From an uncultured Thermosynechococcus sp. (GTDB lineage: Bacteria; Cyanobacteriota; Cyanobacteriia; Thermosynechococcales; Thermosynechococcaceae), in contig NZ_CALJEM010000020.1 in the NCBI RefSeq assembly GCF_938074695.1, positions 62,001-126,000 on the forward strand: DNA of 64,000 nucleotides, given 5' to 3'. The notes beneath the pieces were generated by a model. The model was not told the origin of the DNA, made no database searches, and was given only the letters and a program-made list of their open reading frames with translations. This document shows, piece after piece, positions 30,146-40,584 of the stretch. Made by a program: the position numbers and the translations under genes. Position 1 is the stretch's first letter, and each line of letters begins with the position of its first letter.

Positions 30146-31519
30146 ATGGACAGCAGGCGGAGATTCACATTTCAAGGATGGCCTCAACTTTCCCCCCAAC
30201 AGCGGGGCTTTCTCATTATTGTGCTGCCAGTGGTCTGCCTTGTGGGCACCGTTGGTATATTTGTCTGGCTCAGCGTGAGCATGAGCGATTACGAAAAGGC
30301 GGTGCGCCATAGTCAGCGAGTACAGTTAGAGGCACGGGAGCTACTGAATTCCCTCATTGATGCAGAAACGGGAATACGCGGCTATCATCTCACGCAGCGG
30401 GCGAGTTTTCTAGAGCCTTATCACACAGCCCTTGCCCAGTTGCCTTCAACTCTTGAGGAACTAGAAACTATTCTCAGTTACTACCCGCAACAGCTAGCTA
30501 ATTTTCAGCACTTGAAAGCCCTAGTCCACAGGAGCACAGAGCTTCTAACGGCGCAAATGAACCCTCCCTCCAGGAATCGCCAGCCCCTGATTCAGGAGAT
30601 TGAGCAGTCAAAGCGGGTAATGGATCAGACCCGGGCAGCCATCAATGCCTTTATCACAGCAGAAGAACGGCTCTTGGTGAATCGCCAGCAACAGTTGGAA
30701 AGCCTGCGGCAAATCCATGCGATCGCGCTCATTTTAGCGATTATTGTTGGCTTTATTGGCAGTGGTCTAGCAGTTCGCCTCTTTGCCGAACTATTTCGGG
30801 AACTGGAGCGGCAACGTCAGGAGTTGGAAGCCGCCTGTAATCGCCTGTTACAATTTACCGCCAATGCTTCCCATGAATTGCGGGCGCCAATCGCCGCTAT
30901 TTTAAGCCATGCACAGGTGGGGATTTTACTGGGTCAACAGCAACCTGAACAGGCGCTCCTTCGTTTGGAGAAGGTGGCCAGCTTAGCAAAGTCCATGGGG
31001 CAGTTGGTGAATGATTTGCTGTTTTTAGCCCGCCACGAGGGGGTATCACCCCCCGATTTTACCACTCCCCTTGATGTAGGAGCCTTCATCCAAGCCATTG
31101 CCCAGGAATGGCGAGAAACCCATGCCCAAACCCATAGGTTTCATCTGCAACTGCCCTCTGTTCCGCTGTTCATCAAAGGCGATCGCGACATGCTTAGGCA
31201 AGTGGTGCTCAATCTGCTCAGTAATGCTGAGCGCTACACCCCTGCCGGTGGAACCATTACACTGCAAGTCAGCCAACGGGGGGAGGAGGCAGTGATTGTA
31301 GTGGCGGATACAGGTATCGGGATTAGTGCAACGGCGCTGCCGCATATTTTTGACTACTTCTATCGGGATGAGCGGGTGCAGCGACGGGGCATTCGTGGTG
31401 CCGGTCTGGGGCTGGCCATTGTTCGACAAATTATCCAACTCCACCGCGGCAGCGTTTTGGTTGAAAGTCAAGAGGATCAAGGCTCAATCTTTACCGTTAA
31501 GCTGCCGCTGGCGACCTAG
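30146..31519 (+). CDS. Sensor histidine kinase with CHASE3-type domain
   Basis: This 457-residue membrane kinase has a helix at about 20-44, a periplasmic four-helix region at about 45-188 whose IDAETGIRGYHLTQ motif is typical of CHASE3, and a second helix at about 191-213. The dimerisation and phosphotransfer domain has FTANASHELRAP with His243. The ATPase domain has N-box NLLSNAERYTP, G1 VADTGIGI and G2 GIRGAGLGLAI. It should phosphorylate the regulator encoded 6 bases upstream. CHASE3 senses an unidentified periplasmic signal. Both genes follow the Ca2+ ATPase gene. Confidence 0.92.
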   Translation: MDSRRRFTFQGWPQLSPQQRGFLIIVLPVVCLVGTVGIFVWLSVSMSDYEKAVRHSQRVQLEARELLNSLIDAETGIRGYHLTQRASFLEPYHTALAQLPSTLEELETILSYYPQQLANFQHLKALVHRSTELLTAQMNPPSRNRQPLIQEIEQSKRVMDQTRAAINAFITAEERLLVNRQQQLESLRQIHAIALILAIIVGFIGSGLAVRLFAELFRELERQRQELEAACNRLLQFTANASHELRAPIAAILSHAQVGILLGQQQPEQALLRLEKVASLAKSMGQLVNDLLFLARHEGVSPPDFTTPLDVGAFIQAIAQEWRETHAQTHRFHLQLPSVPLFIKGDRDMLRQVVLNLLSNAERYTPAGGTITLQVSQRGEEAVIVVADTGIGISATALPHIFDYFYRDERVQRRGIRGAGLGLAIVRQIIQLHRGSVLVESQEDQGSIFTVKLPLAT

Positions 31520-31650
31520 GGGATGTGTCATTCCTCTGTCATTTTTGGTGGGTATGCTTGGGACAGAAGCGGTATAGAGACAACGGTTCTTTAACAGATT
31601 TCAATTCTCAAGCCGCATCACTTTTCCCACTGATTTAGGAGAATACCCCT

Positions 31651-32262
31651 ATGCCTCGCCAACACCAATCTCTTTTGGCAGCAACCCTTGTTGCACTGGT
31701 GTTACCCTTAACAACGGCGCCAGCAGTTACTGCCCGTCCCCGTGTTCAAGGTTCAGTCGCTGTGGAGCTAGATGCTGAAAAAGCGGTTCGCGATCTGTCT
31801 AAAGCTCAGTATGAGGGCATGCGGGCAAAGGCCACGCCCAATGCGGATGGCAATCTCTTGAGTTTGGGCGATCGCCTTCTGGCTGCGGCTCAATCGCTGG
31901 AGAAGGGCGGCAACTACTTCAAGGCTAAAGAAACTGCCAAGGCGGCTGCCCGCGTTTATGAAGCAGCCCGCAATCTGGGAGAAGCCCGCAGTGGTCAGGC
32001 GCTGCTCTCGCGCAGTTACTACGATGCCCCTTTCCAAGTTGAGCGGGAACGCAGTCGCACGCAGGCAGAAATCGCCTACTTTGGCAAGGAAAACGCGACA
32101 GTTCGCCAACTCTTTGACCGTGCCCAGCAACTGGCCCAGCCCGCTCGCTTAGCCGAGCCTGTCAGTTCTACTCCCAATGTGGCTACCCTGGCAACCAATC
32201 GCGCGGCCGTCCAACTCTTTAAGGCTAGTCGCCACCTGATGCGGGCTGAGCTGGGGTTTTAG
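31651..32262 (+). CDS. Exported protein of unknown function
   Basis: This 203-residue protein is not recognised. An N-terminal signal peptide is clear: a short basic start, a hydrophobic stretch ([15 protein letters not shown]) and a likely cleavage after an Ala-x-Ala motif near residue 29. The mature part is rich in Ala, Arg and Glu and predicted helical, resembling a periplasmic helical bundle ([20 protein letters not shown]). The ATG has an AGGAG ribosome site 8 bases upstream. Its last 4 bases overlap the convergent thrC gene. No operon partner is evident. Confidence 0.8.
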   Translation: MPRQHQSLLAATLVALVLPLTTAPAVTARPRVQGSVAVELDAEKAVRDLSKAQYEGMRAKATPNADGNLLSLGDRLLAAAQSLEKGGNYFKAKETAKAAARVYEAARNLGEARSGQALLSRSYYDAPFQVERERSRTQAEIAYFGKENATVRQLFDRAQQLAQPARLAEPVSSTPNVATLATNRAAVQLFKASRHLMRAELGF

Positions 32263-33413
32263 AAGCCCATCACCTTGGCAACCGTTTGCTCCGTGGCTGG
32301 AATGTGGCGGTGAAAGCGATCGCTCTCCTGTTTGAGGGCGGTCTCTGGATCCTTGAGACCATTCCCGGTGAGCACACAGACCACTGTAGCCCCCTTGGGC
32401 ACCTGATCGGCCAATTTTAGGAGGCCAGCCACCGAGGCGGCGCTGGCGGGTTCACAGAAAATGCCTTCCTCAGAGGCAAGCAGATAATAGGCCTGGAGAA
32501 TCTCCTCATCCGTCACGGCATTAAAAGCCCCTTGGCTGGCTTCTTTGACGGCGATCGCCCGTTGCCAATTGGCCGGATGACCAATGCGAATAGCAGTAGC
32601 AATTGTTTCTGGCTGCGGAACCACTTCCCCCTTGACAAGAGGTGCCGATCCCGCCGCTTGAAACCCCATCATGCGCGGCAGGCGATCGCAGCGGTTTTGT
32701 TCACGGTACTGACAAAAGCCCATCCAGTAGGCGGTGATATTCCCCGCATTGCCCATGGGGATGCAGAGCCAGTCGGGAGCATTGCCCAGGCTATCCACCA
32801 CCTCAAAAGCAGCAGTTTTTTGTCCCTCTAGGCGGTAGGGATTAATGGAGTTCACCAGGGTCACTGGATAGGTTGCCGCCATCTGGCGCACAATCTCCAA
32901 AGCCTGATCAAAATTACCTTCAATGGCAATGACTTCCGCTCCATAGAGGAGGGCTTGAGCTAATTTACCTTGGGCAACATAGCCTTCGGGCACCAAAACA
33001 TAGGCGCGCAATCCCGCTCGGCGAGCATAGGCAGCGGCGGCGGCTGAGGTATTGCCGGTACTGGCGCAGATCACAGCTTCCGCCCCTGCTTCCTTGGCCT
33101 TGGAAATGGCCATCGTCATACCGCGATCTTTGAAGCTCCCCGTGGGGTTGAGGCCATCGTACTTAACATAGACGGAGACATTGCGGCCAATCCGGGCGGC
33201 AATTTGGGGCACCGGAATCAAGGGGGTATTCCCCTCATAGAGCGTCACCACCGGCGTGCGATCGCTCACCGGCAAGAAGTCGCCGTAGGCGTGAATCAGG
33301 CCATGCCATGCAGGACGGATGGGGGGAGCAGAGAGTGTTACAGGCACAGGTACGCAGTCAAGAGATAAGAATAAAAATAAATTAATTTGAGGCTGAGGAT
33401 AGAGCGCAGCCAT
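32259..33413 (-). CDS. thrC: Threonine synthase
   Basis: This PLP enzyme turns O-phosphohomoserine into threonine. The PLP lysine is in [14 protein letters not shown] near residue 95, the phosphate-binding loop is [15 protein letters not shown], and the C-terminal GNGLKDPE is typical. At 384 residues from the ATG at 33413 it is slightly long. The first about 22 residues (hydrophobic, non-conserved) may not be translated, and a GTG at 33347 would give the usual cyanobacterial N-terminus before the [10 protein letters not shown] segment. It converges on the exported-protein gene with 4 bases of overlap. Confidence 0.93.
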   Translation of the reverse strand: MAALYPQPQINLFLFLSLDCVPVPVTLSAPPIRPAWHGLIHAYGDFLPVSDRTPVVTLYEGNTPLIPVPQIAARIGRNVSVYVKYDGLNPTGSFKDRGMTMAISKAKEAGAEAVICASTGNTSAAAAAYARRAGLRAYVLVPEGYVAQGKLAQALLYGAEVIAIEGNFDQALEIVRQMAATYPVTLVNSINPYRLEGQKTAAFEVVDSLGNAPDWLCIPMGNAGNITAYWMGFCQYREQNRCDRLPRMMGFQAAGSAPLVKGEVVPQPETIATAIRIGHPANWQRAIAVKEASQGAFNAVTDEEILQAYYLLASEEGIFCEPASAASVAGLLKLADQVPKGATVVCVLTGNGLKDPETALKQESDRFHRHIPATEQTVAKVMGF

Positions 33414-33480
33414 GCAGTAGGATAATTTTAGCGATCAGGGGTGGCACTTGCCAATTGCTGCCCTGGGGGAGAACCACACG

Positions 33481-34095
33481 ATGCGCCTAATTTTGATCCG
33501 CCACGGTGAAGCGGTTGGGAATGCCTTAGGGGTCATGCTGGGACGGCAAGATGTGCCCCTCACCGAGCGGGGGCGGCAGCAAGCCCTTGCCCTGCGGGAA
33601 AAACTCCCACCACCGAATGCCATTTACACCAGTCCCCTGCAACGCTGCCGCGACACGGCCACGCTGATGAATCCCTGTCCTGACTTGAAGATTCAAGAGC
33701 TAGCGGAGTTGATTGAAATTGATCAGGGAATCTTCACAGGACTCACTTGGGCAGAGGCCCAAGCCCAACATCCCGACCTCTGTGCAGAACTGGAGGAAAG
33801 CGATTACCTGATTCCAGTTCCCGAGGCGGAATCCATGGCCATGGCTTGGCAGCGGGCAAAACAAGCTTGGAAACAACTGCGGCGCCACAGCGACGAGGAC
33901 TGCGTTTGGTGTGTTAGCCATGGCGGCTTTCTACAGTGTCTCATCAGCGTTGTGCTGGGGAGCGATCGCCTGTGGGGAATAGAAATCCCGCCCGCCGCTT
34001 GGTTTGACTTTTCCATCCGGGTAGATCTGGATGGTCGCTTTGAGGCCGAAAATATCCACTGGTGGCGCATTAATACCTTCAATGGCTGCCCTTAA
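33481..34095 (+). CDS. Histidine phosphatase (phosphoglycerate mutase-like)
   Basis: This 204-residue protein of the histidine phosphatase superfamily has the RHG motif LILIRHGEAVGN with the phosphoacceptor His near residue 8, a second Arg in YTSPLQRCRDTA, an acidic pair near ELIEIDQGIF, and the late catalytic His in VWCVSHGGFLQ. Members include cofactor-dependent phosphoglycerate mutases, alpha-ribazole phosphatases and broad phosphatases. With gpmI also present, a general phosphatase role is more likely than glycolysis. The ATG at 33481 starts at the conserved strand; the open frame extends 11 codons upstream without support. Confidence 0.88.
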   Translation: MRLILIRHGEAVGNALGVMLGRQDVPLTERGRQQALALREKLPPPNAIYTSPLQRCRDTATLMNPCPDLKIQELAELIEIDQGIFTGLTWAEAQAQHPDLCAELEESDYLIPVPEAESMAMAWQRAKQAWKQLRRHSDEDCVWCVSHGGFLQCLISVVLGSDRLWGIEIPPAAWFDFSIRVDLDGRFEAENIHWWRINTFNGCP

Positions 34096-34491
34096 AGAAC
34101 ACCACCCCCCGCCGGCAAAGGTTCTGGCGAGTAGAATCATTTCCTTTTCAATTAGGCGCCTGCGGAATCGTTAACCCCCAAGTGATGTTATCAAAGTGTG
34201 GTAATTGGGCCTAGAAAATTTGCCAGAGGGAGAGGAGCTGAACTTGTGATGCCGCCGTTTACGCAGAATCTGAGAAATCGGCGGTGGGTCTGTCCCCGGC
34301 CTGCCAAGGACTAGCTGGATGCCCCGATGCCTGTCCGTGTTTTCCTCGTCAACAAACGCAAGCAGCATGCCATGGACTGTGGATGGGGGGATAGCAATAG
34401 GCTTCCTTATAGTTGCGTGCAAAACTGCGGGGCTTGATATTGACCGGTTCGCCGCCAAATAGATTTTAGGAAGGTAAGGAATGGGGGTGGG
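34096..34491. other. Gap with a possible broken coding fragment
   Basis: In this 396-base gap a plus-strand frame runs from ATG 34249 to TGA 34437 with one internal TAG at 34312-34314. After the TAG it reads LDAPMPVRVFLVNKRKQH, which looks protein-like and faintly like a transposase tail, but no family is firmly recognised. A minus-strand frame (34171-34458, 95 codons) covers the same bases and has no similarity I can name. Nothing else was seen. Confidence 0.3.
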
Positions 34492-34989
34492 TTACCGCGT
34501 TTTTAGGCTGTGGAGTACCTGCTCAATATCCACGATAAAGATAGGGGGTAAGTCTTGATCCCCTGGACTCCTGACCATCAGGGAACTGACGTTGTGAATG
34601 CTCCCCCAGTGGAGATAGTGACTGGGAATGGGATGAATGGCATCCTGTGGAATTCGCTCAATGACCGGGGGGGCTGTGAGGGGCAGGCCAAGCCATTCTT
34701 GCTCCAATCGGGGCTGGAGAATCAGCAAAAATTGGAGCTTCTGCGTTTCTGAGGTGGCGAGAGGATCATCAAAGAGACAGCGGCCAATATCAATCACTAA
34801 AATTTCGCGATTCTCATAGGTCACCAAGCCAACCCCCCGCTGCTGTGGATCACCATGAATAGGAGGTAAGGGAATCACCCGATAGGCCTGTGCCATGGGT
34901 ACAGCAAACTGCTCTTGACGTACGGTAAATGTCAGGAACTGCTCTAAGACAATGGGTTGGTTTTGACGGCGGCGGCGGCTTTTAAGCAT
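34492..34989 (-). CDS. CheW-like scaffold protein at the end of the pix operon
   Basis: This 165-residue protein has a CheW-type fold: LTFTVRQEQFAVPMAQAYRV at the N-terminus, a VTYENREILVIDIGRCLFD strand pair, and a late FIVDIEQVL. CheW proteins link chemoreceptors to the CheA kinase. It is the last gene of the operon and its start overlaps the pixL stop by 8 bases, so translation is probably coupled. It is distinct from pixI upstream and gives the operon two CheW-like proteins. The gene name of the ortholog is not recognised with confidence. Confidence 0.8.
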   Translation of the reverse strand: MLKSRRRRQNQPIVLEQFLTFTVRQEQFAVPMAQAYRVIPLPPIHGDPQQRGVGLVTYENREILVIDIGRCLFDDPLATSETQKLQFLLILQPRLEQEWLGLPLTAPPVIERIPQDAIHPIPSHYLHWGSIHNVSSLMVRSPGDQDLPPIFIVDIEQVLHSLKTR

Positions 34990-37735
34990 GGCGGATCAAC
35001 TGAGCAAGGGTGGCCAAAAGGTCACTTTCGCGGAAGGGTTTGCTAAAGTAGGCGGCTGCCCCTAAACGTTCTGCAAGCTGACGATGTTTTTGGCCTGTGC
35101 GCGAGGTCAGCATCATTACGGGGGTGTTTTGGCACTGGGGAATGCGGCGAATTTGAGTCAGGACACCAAACCCATCGAGGCGAGGCATTTCAATGTCGCA
35201 GATAAGGGCGTTGACGTGTAGCCCCCCTTGCAGTTTATCAATGGCCTCTTGACCATCTTTGGCCTGCTCAACCCGATAGCCGGCTTTTTCGAGGGTATTG
35301 GCAAGGAAACGGCGCACGTTAACTGAATCGTCAACCACAAGGACGGTGTCTTGGCTGGGGGTAACAGGGGGAGCTGCAGGAGCGCGGGAAGGTTCCTGTG
35401 CTAACCAATCAAAGAGGGCAAAGGGGTCTAATAGAGGGACAATGCGACCATTCCCCAAAATTGTGCAGCCACTAAAGCCCTTGGGGAGGGCTAATTCTCC
35501 TTCGACCTGGCGAATGGTGACTTCCTGCTCGCTCCAATAGCGATCAACTCGCAGGGCGAGGGCACTGTCCCCTTGACTGACAATCATCAACGTTGGTTGG
35601 TTAATCGCCGGTGCTCCCTCCATTTCCATAGGACAATAGGGACGCTGAAAGTGAAAAATTTGGGTCAGGTCAACTAAAGGAACGAGATAGCTTTCCCAGT
35701 CAATTAGAGTGGAGCCAAGGGTTTCAATGGGGGGGTAGCGATCGGCCAACACCATTTCTTCAATGTCTTCGGTGGGCACGGCCAAGAGCATACCAGCCGC
35801 TTCCACTAGGAGTGCTCGTATCATTGAGAGGGTATAAGGGATGGCAATCGTAAATTCTGTCCCTTGACCGGGGGTACTGTGGATTTGAATGTTGCCGCGA
35901 ATTTGCCGTAGATTGGTGCGCACAATATCCATTCCCACGCCACGCCCAGAGAGACTAGTCACCTGTGAAGCGGTTGAGAAGCCCGGCTCAAAAATCAGTT
36001 GCCAGAGGTCGCGATCGCTGGCTGTTTCTAACCAGTCCCGTGCTAAGCCCAATCGCCGTGCCGTTTGGCGAATTTTCTCTGGATTGAGACCTCGACCATC
36101 ATCCGCCACAGTGATGACGGTTTGATTGCCGCGATAGGCCGCCTTCAGGGTAATGGTTCCCACTGCGGGTTTACCAAGGGCTTGACGTTCTTCGGTTGGT
36201 TCAATCCCATGATCAAAAGCATTGCGGACAAGGTGCAACAGGGGATCCGCCAGCACACTCAACACAGTACGGTCAATGAGAATATGACTGCCCTCGATGA
36301 CTAAGTTGACCTTTTTGCCATGCTCGCGGCTTAACTCCCTAATCAGTCGAGGATAGCGGTTGGCCAAATCCGCAAAGGGGCGCATCCGCACTTGGGTAAA
36401 GCAAGCTTGCAGTTGCTTGGCAGTGCGGTTTAGATCGCGGCTGCTGCGTTCGGTATCCCCTAGGCTCAATTCCAAATCGCTGGTGATTTCCTGCACTTGG
36501 ACAATGGTTTCCATCACTTCCTGGGAAAGCAGATGCACGTCGGTGTAGCGATCGAATTCAAGAACATCGAACCCATGCTGACTTTGGGGATTGAAGTGAT
36601 GGGGGGCACTGACACGGTCATACTCTGTGCGTAGGCGAAAGTTGGCTCGCTCAAGGGCGCGCACTTTTTCCTTGAGAGCTGCCAGCAGGTTGTGGAGCCG
36701 TTCCCGTTGCAAATCCAAACCATTACACTCAATGAGTAACTCCCCCATCAGATCACTGAGTTGATCCAACTGATGCCCCGGCACCCGCACGGTCATTTCC
36801 TTGGGTTCTGGGGTTTGGGGCTGGGGAGCCAAGGGGGTTGGCTCAGCCTCTGGGGCGGAGGTCAATAAATCCTGAAAGGAGAAAGATTCAATGTCAGCAC
36901 CGGCAAAGTCCTCGACCCCTAGTTCTTGATTCAGGTCTGCCGGCGGTAAATCAATAATGGTTTGCTCCTCGTCACCGGTTTCAGGGGTTTCCAAGCGCGT
37001 GGGCAGAGCCTCCAGTTGACCGGTGATCACGAGGGCTTGGCAGCGGCGCCATTGCTGGATAATGTGGGCAGCGGCTTGGCTCACATCACAGTTGGGTTGT
37101 TGCAGATAGGCACTGACGGAGGCACAGAATTCAGCAAATTGAGGCAGCTCGAGCATTTGCCCCAGGCCTTCCAGTTCTTGGGCAGCGATCGCCAGCTCCT
37201 CCTTGAGGCAAGGCTGTCCGGGGGTTTGCAGCACCGTCTCCAGTCGTTGCAAGCAGGCCTCCACCTCTGTTTCAAAGAGCATGACCCGCATCTGCTGGCC
37301 ATCATCGCCGCTGAGCAGCGCCAAATCATCCTCCGCCGTGGGATCCCCTAGCCGTCCCTGCAACTCATTCAAAAGCGGCTCCACTTGGGTGCGCCACCAA
37401 CCCTCATTGGGTTCAACCCCTTGGCGATTGAGGGTAATCATTACTTGCAGTTGATCCACTGCCCGAAGCAGCAGATGTTGCACCTCCCCATCTTCGCAGG
37501 GGCGCGCTTTCAAAACCTTGAAGAAATCCTCAAGGCGATGCGCCAGTTCACTGAGGGACATAAAGCCCATCATGGCTGCGCCCCCTTTGATAGAGTGAGC
37601 CGCCCGCAGCACGCTATCCATCACTGCCGGCTGGTGAGACAATTGCAGTATTCCTGCTTCGATGGTTTGCAGGTAGTCCTGAGCTTCCTCGAGAAACTGG
37701 AGGCGGATGGCTTCCTCGGCACTGGGTTCGGGCAT
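34982..37735 (-). CDS. pixL: CheA-type hybrid histidine kinase PixL
   Basis: This 917-residue kinase has an N-terminal HPt domain with the phosphorylated His47 in AAHSIKGGAAMMG. A linker follows, then a dimerisation region (about 340-420), a CheA ATPase domain (HLVRNAFDHGIEP, VADDGRGLNPEKI, SGRGVGMDIV), a CheW-like domain (about 640-760) and a C-terminal receiver with ICDIEMPRLDG as phosphoacceptor site and MLTSRTG after it. It should be activated by the PixJ receptor through PixI and phosphorylate PixG and PixH to steer type IV pilus phototaxis. The pixJ stop lies 2 bases upstream. Confidence 0.9.
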   Translation of the reverse strand: MPEPSAEEAIRLQFLEEAQDYLQTIEAGILQLSHQPAVMDSVLRAAHSIKGGAAMMGFMSLSELAHRLEDFFKVLKARPCEDGEVQHLLLRAVDQLQVMITLNRQGVEPNEGWWRTQVEPLLNELQGRLGDPTAEDDLALLSGDDGQQMRVMLFETEVEACLQRLETVLQTPGQPCLKEELAIAAQELEGLGQMLELPQFAEFCASVSAYLQQPNCDVSQAAAHIIQQWRRCQALVITGQLEALPTRLETPETGDEEQTIIDLPPADLNQELGVEDFAGADIESFSFQDLLTSAPEAEPTPLAPQPQTPEPKEMTVRVPGHQLDQLSDLMGELLIECNGLDLQRERLHNLLAALKEKVRALERANFRLRTEYDRVSAPHHFNPQSQHGFDVLEFDRYTDVHLLSQEVMETIVQVQEITSDLELSLGDTERSSRDLNRTAKQLQACFTQVRMRPFADLANRYPRLIRELSREHGKKVNLVIEGSHILIDRTVLSVLADPLLHLVRNAFDHGIEPTEERQALGKPAVGTITLKAAYRGNQTVITVADDGRGLNPEKIRQTARRLGLARDWLETASDRDLWQLIFEPGFSTASQVTSLSGRGVGMDIVRTNLRQIRGNIQIHSTPGQGTEFTIAIPYTLSMIRALLVEAAGMLLAVPTEDIEEMVLADRYPPIETLGSTLIDWESYLVPLVDLTQIFHFQRPYCPMEMEGAPAINQPTLMIVSQGDSALALRVDRYWSEQEVTIRQVEGELALPKGFSGCTILGNGRIVPLLDPFALFDWLAQEPSRAPAAPPVTPSQDTVLVVDDSVNVRRFLANTLEKAGYRVEQAKDGQEAIDKLQGGLHVNALICDIEMPRLDGFGVLTQIRRIPQCQNTPVMMLTSRTGQKHRQLAERLGAAAYFSKPFRESDLLATLAQLIRHA

Positions 37736-37737
37736 GG

Positions 37738-40551
37738 TTATCCCTCAGGAGTCACCTTAAAGATGTTGACCGAGTTTTGTAGTTCCTGAGCCATGTCCAC
37801 TGTGGCTTGCAGAGACTCAGAAATCTGCTTGGACGTAGCAGACATGCCCTCGGAGACCTTGGCAAAGTCTTTCATGAGTGTATTGACGGTGTTGGAGGTG
37901 CGGGCTTGGGAGACAGTGGCTTGGGAAATGGACTGCACCAGTTCGTCAATGTGCTGCGACACTTGCACAATTTCTTCGAGGTTCTGCTTGGTTACCTCCA
38001 CAAGGCGCGTGCCTTCAACCACCTGAGCTGTACCGATTTCCATGGCACTCACTACCTCGTGGGTCTCCTGCTGAATGGTTTCCACGATTTGCTCAATTTC
38101 ACGAGTCGCGGCTGCCGATCGCGCCGCTAGTTCACCCACCTCTTCGGCAACCACAGCAAAGCCTCGCCCCTCTTCACCGGCACGAGCCGCCTCAATACTG
38201 GCATTAATGGCCAAGAGGTTCGTTTGCAGGGCAATTTGGTTAATTAGGGAAATCACTTTTGAAATCTGCTGCGAGGATTCGCCCAATCGCTTCACTTTTT
38301 TAGCGGTTTCAGCCACAGTTTCCCGCAGATGGAGAATACTATCTACAGTGGCATCCATTGTTTCACCGCTGGCGAGGGCACGTTCGGCGGCTTTACGCGC
38401 CACTTCTGCGGCTTCGTTGGCACTATTGGCCACGGATTCAATAGAAACCGACATCGCCTCAACGGCCTCCAGCATCCGATTCACTTTCTTGGCTTGCCGC
38501 AGGGATTCTTCCGCCAGCCCCGTCATGGCTGTCTCATCTGCTAAGAGGGCAGTGTTGACTCTTTCCGTTGTTGCTTTTACCTGGATAACCACCTCCCGCA
38601 GACTTTCAATGAGGGAGTTGAAAATGTCGGCAACGGTACCAATTTCATCGGCGGTGATGTCGGCGCGCACCGTCAAATCCCCTTTCGAGGCAGCTTCCAC
38701 TTCCGTGAGCAGGTTAATCAACTGCATTTGGATGCGTTCAGTGCGTTGCTGTTGCTCTTGGGCCAGGCGTTCCGCTTCTTTTTGAGCCGCAGTCGTTTGC
38801 TCAAAGAGCTTATTGCGCTCCAGCACCAGTCCTCCTTGGTTGGCCAACTGGAGAAAGGCATCAATTTCTGACTGTTGCCACTGGCGCGGCTCACTGCACT
38901 GATGGGCAATTAAAAGCGCGACCAGTTTTTTCTCTACTAGCACGGGAACGACGAGATTGGCTCGCACCTTTAGGGGGGCGAGTTGTTTGAGGTGGCACTC
39001 CGTTAGACCGGCATTCAAAATATCTGGGGTGGCTTGGACGCGCCCTTTGGTGTAGGCGTCAACCCAATTTTGCCGGAAGCAGGGGTCATCAATGACTTTC
39101 TCTAGAGCCTTTGGCCAACCCTCGGCGACCGATTCAGCCACCACGCGGCCCACAAAGTTTTCATTAAACTCGTAGAAAATGACGCGATCGCACCCCAAAA
39201 GATGGCGACCCTCGTTAACGAGATTATCAAGAATCTGCCGGCGATCGCTCTGCTGGGTTAGGCGGAAGAGACTATCGCGCAATTGATGGGCGCGCTGGGC
39301 AGAGAGGTGAGCTTCTGTCAGGGATTGTTCTAACTGCTCAGCCATCTGGTTAATCGTGCGGCTGAGAGTAGCTAACTCATCATCCCCTGCCACCGGCAGG
39401 CGGGTTTGTAGATCTCCTTCACCGATTCTCGTCACTGCCTTAGTAGCTCCCAAGAGGGGTTGAATTGCGCGATCGCTAAGATAGATTGCGATTGCTCCGG
39501 CAACAACAGCTGCGACAATAACCCCTGATAACAGTGCCCAAGTCAGGTTTTGCAGCGGCTTGAGGGCGTAGGCTTGATCTGTACCAAGAATGATTAAGGC
39601 AAACGGCTGTGAAACACTTTTGTAGCTGAGAATCTGGGACTCACCATCGAAGCGGCGTCGCTCTATCAATGCACTAGCTGGCTTATTTTCCCTTTGCTGA
39701 GCTAACTTGGGAAAAATCTCTTCTAGAGGCTTTCCATTTAATTCTGGAATTGATGCTGTAAAAATCGTTCCCTCAGGTGTCACGAGGTAAAAACTCTGTT
39801 GTCGGTTGCGAGCGTAGACTTTCAGAAATTGCTGAACACTACCTTTCGGTACCCTCAACCGCAGCACCGCTATAATTTGTTTGCTCTGGGGATTAATCAG
39901 TGGCACCGCCAAAAACATGCCTAAGGGGCGATCTGGTAGCGAGAGGGTTGGTTCAATCGTTAAAACTACCCCCCGCGTTTGGATCGCGAGCTTAAAGTAC
40001 TCTTGATTTTGAAGAATATTGTTCGGAAGGCGATTTCCTGCTGAGGATTGAGCGATAATCGTTCCTTGGCCATTATTGGCAATAATTGCTGCACTGTCAT
40101 AGGCGACATAGGCATCAAGAAACTGATCCAAGACCGCTTGCAATTGGGCGCGATCGCGCCGCTGGATCTCACTGCTGTAGCGATTATTCAAGACAGATGC
40201 CAAAACTCGCGCATCCCCTCGCCGATCGCGCAGATAGTTATCAAACTGAAGCGCTGCACTACTGACTTCCTGCTGCTGAAGTTGCAAGACTTGCTCCATC
40301 AATTGCCGACGCGCCACTTGATTCGCCGCCAAGCCCACGGCAATCATAGGCAGGGTTGCAAGGGCAACTGCACTGGTAATCAGTTTCGGACGTAGCCCCC
40401 ACAATTTGCGGCGTGGAGGAGGTGGCGACAAGGGTTGTTCAGGGGATTTGCCATTGGTTGTTGCTTTTTTCTCCTCTACGGGAGGCAGTTGGTAGTTCAA
40501 TACCGAAGGGGGCAAAGGCGGCAGATCAATTGGCGGTTTAGCAGTAGTCAT
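37738..40551 (-). CDS. pixJ: Phototaxis receptor PixJ, DXCF-type cyanobacteriochrome chemoreceptor
   Basis: This 937-residue methyl-accepting receptor has a membrane helix near 58-75, a periplasmic dCACHE-like region to about 335, a second helix near 338-358, HAMP (about 360-412), a GAF domain (about 432-585), a second HAMP-like region and a long signalling domain (about 670-930). The GAF domain has Cys519 in the TECHL motif, which carries the bilin, and a second cysteine Cys491 in DPCF. This DXCF pattern marks blue/green-switching cyanobacteriochromes. The 28-residue Cys spacing equals that of the known Thermosynechococcus PixJ (Cys494/Cys522 as recalled). pixI and pixL flank it. Confidence 0.92.
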   Translation of the reverse strand: MTTAKPPIDLPPLPPSVLNYQLPPVEEKKATTNGKSPEQPLSPPPPRRKLWGLRPKLITSAVALATLPMIAVGLAANQVARRQLMEQVLQLQQQEVSSAALQFDNYLRDRRGDARVLASVLNNRYSSEIQRRDRAQLQAVLDQFLDAYVAYDSAAIIANNGQGTIIAQSSAGNRLPNNILQNQEYFKLAIQTRGVVLTIEPTLSLPDRPLGMFLAVPLINPQSKQIIAVLRLRVPKGSVQQFLKVYARNRQQSFYLVTPEGTIFTASIPELNGKPLEEIFPKLAQQRENKPASALIERRRFDGESQILSYKSVSQPFALIILGTDQAYALKPLQNLTWALLSGVIVAAVVAGAIAIYLSDRAIQPLLGATKAVTRIGEGDLQTRLPVAGDDELATLSRTINQMAEQLEQSLTEAHLSAQRAHQLRDSLFRLTQQSDRRQILDNLVNEGRHLLGCDRVIFYEFNENFVGRVVAESVAEGWPKALEKVIDDPCFRQNWVDAYTKGRVQATPDILNAGLTECHLKQLAPLKVRANLVVPVLVEKKLVALLIAHQCSEPRQWQQSEIDAFLQLANQGGLVLERNKLFEQTTAAQKEAERLAQEQQQRTERIQMQLINLLTEVEAASKGDLTVRADITADEIGTVADIFNSLIESLREVVIQVKATTERVNTALLADETAMTGLAEESLRQAKKVNRMLEAVEAMSVSIESVANSANEAAEVARKAAERALASGETMDATVDSILHLRETVAETAKKVKRLGESSQQISKVISLINQIALQTNLLAINASIEAARAGEEGRGFAVVAEEVGELAARSAAATREIEQIVETIQQETHEVVSAMEIGTAQVVEGTRLVEVTKQNLEEIVQVSQHIDELVQSISQATVSQARTSNTVNTLMKDFAKVSEGMSATSKQISESLQATVDMAQELQNSVNIFKVTPEG

Positions 40552-40584
40552 TGTTTACCTATCCCAGTGGTATGAAGAATCAGT

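Noticed and set aside
34171-34458. 95-codon minus frame in the gap before the pix operon
   Set aside because: Low-complexity, no family and no ribosome site seen.
38075-38785. Open frame of 236 codons on the plus strand opposite pixJ
   Set aside because: Ser/Arg/Ala-rich shadow of a GC-biased gene on the other strand; pixJ has clear domains.
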